DNA from: Acidimicrobiaceae bacterium
GTDB lineage: Bacteria > Actinomycetota > Acidimicrobiia > Acidimicrobiales > RAAP-2
Assembly (NCBI GenBank): GCA_027355725.1
Contig: DAIEHI010000101.1
Location: 1-64,000 of the forward strand
Length of the DNA: 64,000 nucleotides
Reading direction: 5' to 3'
Shown: piece by piece, positions 59,609 through 64,000 of the stretch
Layout of the letters: the number at the start of each line of letters is the position of its first letter
How positions within the stretch are numbered: the stretch's first letter is position 1
Notes under the pieces: generated by a model
The model's database searches: none
Seen by the model: only the letters and a program-made list of their open reading frames with translations
Told to the model about the DNA's origin: nothing
Translations under genes and position numbers: made by a program

Positions 59609-61068
59609 TGTTGGTCACTCTCATTCTCCTCGTTCCGTTCGTGACCGGTCTCCTTGTCTTTGTCCTGCGGTGGGGGCCCTGGATTGGCCGACTGATGAGT
59701 GCTTCGGCACTCGCCGTGCTCGCCATGGGCATCACACTCTCGGTGACCACCTCGTCGCACGCACCACTGACGTCCCTGCACGGGGCGCTTCGTGCCGACG
59801 CCCTGAGTTCCTTCATGGTCGTCGTGATCGGGGTCGTATCACTCCTCGCAGCCCTTCAGACAACACGCGCGATGAATCACGAGATCCTTTCTGGCACAAC
59901 GCAACGTCAGGCAAGTTCGTACAGCGTTCTCTTCCAAGTCTTTGTCACCTGCATGCTCGCCGCGGTGCTCGCTGCCAATCTGGGCGTGATGTGGATTGCC
60001 GTCGAGGCAACGACAATCTCGACGACATTCCTCGTAAATCACCGCCGATCAGAGAAGTCGTTTGAAGCCGCCTGGAAATACGTGATTCTCTGTTCAGTGG
60101 GCATCGCCCTTGCCTTCCTCGGCACCGTGCTCATCTATTTCGCGGCACTGCACGCGGGCAATGGCTCTCACAGCGTTGCGACCTTGGACTGGACGTCGCT
60201 CATGAAAGTCGCGCCTCGACTCGATCCGGGTGTCGTGCGCCTCGCACTTGCAATTCTGGTGCTCGGTTACGGAACCAAGGTCGGTCTCGCGCCGATGCAC
60301 AGTTGGCTCCCCGACGCCCACGGCCAAGCACCAGCGCCGATCTCGGCGCTGATGTCTGGGGTGTTGTTGACGGTGGCCTTCTACGCCCTCCTTCGATTCA
60401 AGGCCATTGCCGACATCGCGCTCGGAATCAACTTCCCGCGCTATCTCTTCATCGTGGTCGGCCTTGCCTCGTTGCTTGTAGCGAGCGCAATGTTGATCGC
60501 CCAACGTGATTACAAGAGGATGCTCGCGTATTCAAGCGTGGAGCACATGGGACTGTTGACCCTCGGCGCTGCTGCTGGTGGGCCCCTCGCCATTGCTGCA
60601 GTCCTCTTGCACGTCCTCGGTCACGGAATGACCAAGTCAGTTCTCTTCCTCGCATCAGGAGAGATTCACCACGACGAGGGGACAACGGCCATCGCCCAAG
60701 TGAACTCGCTCATCGCACGACGACCAATGCTCGGTGGCATCTTCGGTGTCGCGATGCTCTCACTCTTGGGCTTTCCGCCCTTCAGTCTCTTCGTCAGCGA
60801 ACTCAATATGGCCAGAGCCGAACTCGATGCGGGCCTGTGGTGGGTCGTGCTGATCTCTCTTGGTTGCCTCGGCGTCATCTTCGCTTCAATGGCCTCTCAC
60901 GCGCGAAGCATGCTACTGGGCCCCAGTGCAGTGCCCGCTTCGAATGATGCACCACGGTCTGTGGTGGTGCCGCTCGTCGGTGCACTGCTCGCGTGCGCCG
61001 TGATTGGCGTCTCATCGTGGCCCCTGCTCTCACTCTTGCACGATGCGGCGAAGGTTCTCTTGCCATGA
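59608..61068 (+). CDS. HyfF-like proton-translocating membrane subunit (Rv0086/hycQ-like)
   Basis: TKVGLAPMHSWLPDAHGQAPAPISALMSGVLL; RDYKRMLAYSSVEHMG. Confidence 0.9.
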   Translation: MLVTLILLVPFVTGLLVFVLRWGPWIGRLMSASALAVLAMGITLSVTTSSHAPLTSLHGALRADALSSFMVVVIGVVSLLAALQTTRAMNHEILSGTTQRQASSYSVLFQVFVTCMLAAVLAANLGVMWIAVEATTISTTFLVNHRRSEKSFEAAWKYVILCSVGIALAFLGTVLIYFAALHAGNGSHSVATLDWTSLMKVAPRLDPGVVRLALAILVLGYGTKVGLAPMHSWLPDAHGQAPAPISALMSGVLLTVAFYALLRFKAIADIALGINFPRYLFIVVGLASLLVASAMLIAQRDYKRMLAYSSVEHMGLLTLGAAAGGPLAIAAVLLHVLGHGMTKSVLFLASGEIHHDEGTTAIAQVNSLIARRPMLGGIFGVAMLSLLGFPPFSLFVSELNMARAELDAGLWWVVLISLGCLGVIFASMASHARSMLLGPSAVPASNDAPRSVVVPLVGALLACAVIGVSSWPLLSLLHDAAKVLLP

Positions 61069-62543
61069 TCAAGACCCGTACCGCCGTTGAACTCTCCGCG
61101 CACGACTTGCATTTCAACGCAGAGCGACTCTTCGAGGCTGGTTACACACTCGCAGCAATCACCGCTCATGATGACGATGACGAACTTCGCGTTGTCTATA
61201 GCTTCATCATTGGACCACCCGATGAGTGCCACGAACTGATCGTTCGCGTCAGCAAGGACGATCCGACGCTGCCCTCGCTGAGTGATCTCTCATTCCCGGC
61301 GAGTCGCTTCGAACGTGAGATCCATGACTTCTTCGGCATCGTACCTGTGGGGCATCGCTTCTTGCGACCGCTCGCACTCCACCAACATTGGCCGGTCGAC
61401 TGGCGAGCACTGCGTCACGACTCGGGACCCATGCCGCCAATGCGCGACGATGCTGCGCCGTACCCATTCGTTGAAGTTCAAGGCAGTGGGGTGTATGAGA
61501 TTCCGGTCGGCCCTATTCACGCTGGCCTCATTGAACCGGGTCATTTTCGATTCTCCGTTGTCGGTGAAACAATCCTCAAGATGACTGCTCGCCTCTGGTA
61601 CGTCCACCGCGGAATTGAGCGTCTCTTCGAGGGGACGGCCCCGGCGCAGGGACTGATGATCGCCGAACGGATCTCCGGCGACACCGCAGTAGGTCATTCA
61701 CTCGCCTTCGTCATGGCCCTCGAAGACGCGATGGGTATTGAAGTTCAAGTCGAATCCAAGGTCGTGCGCGCACTACTTCTCGAGCTCGAACGGTTGTATA
61801 ACCACGTCGGAGACATTGGCGCGATGTGCAACGACGTTGGTTTCGGTGTCGCACAGGCGCGAGCGATGATCATCCGCGAAGGACTCCTTCGCCTCAATGA
61901 ATCGGTCACCGGGCATCGTCTCCTTCGCGGTTCGATAGGACTCGGTACATCACACGTTCGTCGCCTTCCGTCCAGCGAGGAGCTGGATCAGGTTGCACAG
62001 GAGCTTGATGACCTCGTGGGTTTGGCGCTTTCGAACACTGTGCTCGTTGACCGCTTCGAGGGCACGGCCGTCCTCCACGCCGACGACGCGCGGCAACTTG
62101 GCACACTCGGCCCCGCGGCACGGGCTTCTGGGTGTGGCGTTGACGCGCGAGCCGCGCACGGCTTCGTGGAAAGCCCGGCATTCAGGCTGCTGGTCCAATC
62201 TCGCGGAGACGTGATGGCCCGATTCATCCAGCGCGTTGAGGAGGCCCGAATGTCGATTTCAATGATCCAGGATTTCCTCAGACGCGTGGACCGGTTGTCC
62301 CACGAGTCAAGAGAACGCGTCGACCCTTCCCGCGAAGGTCTCGGTATCGTCGAGGGTTGGCGCGGGATGATTGTTCATCGCGTGGAGATTGATGTGTCGG
62401 GCGCGCTTTCACGTTGCCACGTGGTCGACCCTTCATTTCACAACTGGCCCGCCGTAGCGGTCTCGCTCGCCGACACCATCGTTCCCGACTTTCCTCTCGC
62501 CAACAAGAGTTTCAATCTCTCCTACGCCGGTAACGACCTCTAG
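61065..62543 (+). CDS. HyfG/HycE-like large subunit (NuoC-NuoD fusion-like) lacking NiFe cysteine motifs (Rv0087-like)
   Basis: NuoC-like FPASRFEREIHDFFGIVPVGH; YVHRGIERLFEGTAPAQGLMIAERISGDTAVGHS; C-terminal HVVDPSFHNWPAV. Confidence 0.9.
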   Translation: MIKTRTAVELSAHDLHFNAERLFEAGYTLAAITAHDDDDELRVVYSFIIGPPDECHELIVRVSKDDPTLPSLSDLSFPASRFEREIHDFFGIVPVGHRFLRPLALHQHWPVDWRALRHDSGPMPPMRDDAAPYPFVEVQGSGVYEIPVGPIHAGLIEPGHFRFSVVGETILKMTARLWYVHRGIERLFEGTAPAQGLMIAERISGDTAVGHSLAFVMALEDAMGIEVQVESKVVRALLLELERLYNHVGDIGAMCNDVGFGVAQARAMIIREGLLRLNESVTGHRLLRGSIGLGTSHVRRLPSSEELDQVAQELDDLVGLALSNTVLVDRFEGTAVLHADDARQLGTLGPAARASGCGVDARAAHGFVESPAFRLLVQSRGDVMARFIQRVEEARMSISMIQDFLRRVDRLSHESRERVDPSREGLGIVEGWRGMIVHRVEIDVSGALSRCHVVDPSFHNWPAVAVSLADTIVPDFPLANKSFNLSYAGNDL

Positions 62544-62574
62544 AACGCCGCAGTCGCGCGGGCGGCTTGGTTAT

Positions 62575-63540
62575 GTGCAGATGTGCAAGTATCGAGAGGT
62601 GCCCCTCGACGTCGCTTCGAGCGAAGAAGACCTGGTAGTTCACATCGAACACTTCGCGATGTCTTTCGCTGCTCGCACCGTGATTGAGGACCTTTCATTC
62701 GATATCAGGCGTGGAGAGACGTTCGGCTTTCTCGGCAGCAACGGCTCGGGCAAGACAACGACGATACGCGCCCTGCTGGGCATCTACCGGGCGACCTCGG
62801 GGACCCTGCTCGTGGAGGGCAAACCTTTCGATCCAGCGAGTGGGATCCGACTTGGCTACCTACCCGAAGAGCGCGGACTCTACAAGAAGGAACCCGTCAT
62901 CGACGTCATGGTGTACTTCGGACGTCTCAAGGGTCTCAACCATGACGACGCAAAGAAGTGGTCGATGGCGTTTCTCGAGCGTGTTGAACTGGAAGCTCAG
63001 GCGCAGATCCGATTAGACAAACTCTCGAGTGGTCAGCAGCAAAAAGTTCAGCTTGGCGTCACAATCATGAACAATCCAACGTTGTTGATTCTGGACGAAC
63101 CAACCAAGGGATTTGACCCCATCAATCGACGTCTCCTCATGGACATCATTGAAGATCAACGTCGCGCTGGGGCCACGGTCATGATGGTGACGCACCAAAT
63201 GGATGAGGTGGAGCGCCTGTGCGATCGTGTGGTGCTGTTAAAGGACGGCAGGGCTGAGGCGTACGGCACAATCAGCGCGATTCAAGACCTCTATGGGGGC
63301 ACCACCATCAAAATCCGTTACTCGGGCGATATTCCCGACAGCGACCTCTACACCATTGCCATTCGCGAACGTAATCACGCCGAGTTGAAAGCAGCCAGTG
63401 GCGCGAGCGACGCACAAGTCCTCAAGTACCTCGTCGATGCAGGTGTCGCCGTCAGTGAGTTCTCGACGGGTAGGCCCTCCCTCGACGAGATCTTCCTCAA
63501 AGTGTACGGGAACGAATCAAACAAGGCAGGCAGCGCATGA
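62575..63540 (+). CDS. ABC transporter ATP-binding protein (NatA-like)
   Basis: GFLGSNGSGKTTTIRALLGI; LSSGQQQKVQLGVTIMNNPTLLILDEPTKGFDPINRRL. Confidence 0.92.
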   Translation: MQMCKYREVPLDVASSEEDLVVHIEHFAMSFAARTVIEDLSFDIRRGETFGFLGSNGSGKTTTIRALLGIYRATSGTLLVEGKPFDPASGIRLGYLPEERGLYKKEPVIDVMVYFGRLKGLNHDDAKKWSMAFLERVELEAQAQIRLDKLSSGQQQKVQLGVTIMNNPTLLILDEPTKGFDPINRRLLMDIIEDQRRAGATVMMVTHQMDEVERLCDRVVLLKDGRAEAYGTISAIQDLYGGTTIKIRYSGDIPDSDLYTIAIRERNHAELKAASGASDAQVLKYLVDAGVAVSEFSTGRPSLDEIFLKVYGNESNKAGSA

Positions 63541-64000
63541 GACGCCATAACCTGCGCACAGTCATCGCCTTCGAAGTCCGTCGCACGCTCAACAAGCGTC
63601 GTTTTTGGCTGGCGACGCTGATCGTCCCCGTTGTCATGATTGCGGTCTTTGGCTTGATTCAAGCAAGTAGCCAATCGACTCAGAACAGCCTCGCAGCACA
63701 GAAGAAAGTCACGTTCAGCTTCGCCTACTCTGACGCGTCAGGTTACGTCAGCGCCCCGCTCATCGCGAAACTCGGCGGTGTGAATGTCACCTCTCCCGCC
63801 AAGGGCATTGCCCTTGTACGCAGTGGTCGCATCGACGCGTACTTCGAGTTTCCAAAGGATCTTCTCACCCAGACCGTCCAAGTCTTCGCGAAGGACGTCG
63901 GGGTCTTCAACAATGGTCGATATTCGACCATTGCAACTGACATCTTGCAATCGAGCGCCGACCAAGCGATTCATTCGCCCACACTCGCAACTCTGGCGAG
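63537..64000 (+). CDS. ABC-2 type permease (partial, runs off right edge)
   Basis: Translation from ATG 63537: MRRHNLRTVIAFEVRRTLNKRRFWLATLIVPVVMIAVFGLIQ...; 4-bp overlap with ATPase gene. Confidence 0.8.
   Translation, partial: MRRHNLRTVIAFEVRRTLNKRRFWLATLIVPVVMIAVFGLIQASSQSTQNSLAAQKKVTFSFAYSDASGYVSAPLIAKLGGVNVTSPAKGIALVRSGRIDAYFEFPKDLLTQTVQVFAKDVGVFNNGRYSTIATDILQSSADQAIHSPTLATLA

Overview
Actinobacterial-looking chromosomal window (moderately high GC; conserved Actinobacteria families such as DUF3039, plus an Rv0081-Rv0087-like operon). Positions ~1-11.6 kb look like an accessory or mobile island. It holds the N-terminus of a serine recombinase cut by the left edge, a defense-like module (680-aa uncharacterized protein, 1528-aa DUF1998-type helicase, PLD-family nuclease), an AbiEi/AbiEii pair, two tiny membrane proteins, and three dispersed same-strand copies of a small putative winged-helix gene that punctuate these cassettes. 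From ~11.7 kb the content is mostly housekeeping or metabolic: DUF2157, YaaA, RlmD/TrmA-type methyltransferase, GATase1, CoA-transferase, acyl-CoA dehydrogenase, glpD/AGPS-like/glpK cluster, ferredoxin reductase, MBL hydrolase, xseB/xseA, and the RNase P RNA. These are followed by two asymmetric ABC-exporter pairs flanking a TM0106-type RecB-like nuclease, then AKR, PAQR/hemolysin III, phosphatase, NUDIX, PhzF, MFS and MDR genes. A kdp locus follows, with two KdpD-type kinases and one KdpE, then an ArsR-regulated NiFe-hydrogenase-like membrane complex whose large subunit lacks the NiFe-binding cysteines, and finally an ABC exporter cut by the right edge. All calls come from reading motifs in the sequence and the supplied ORF track; no database search was run.
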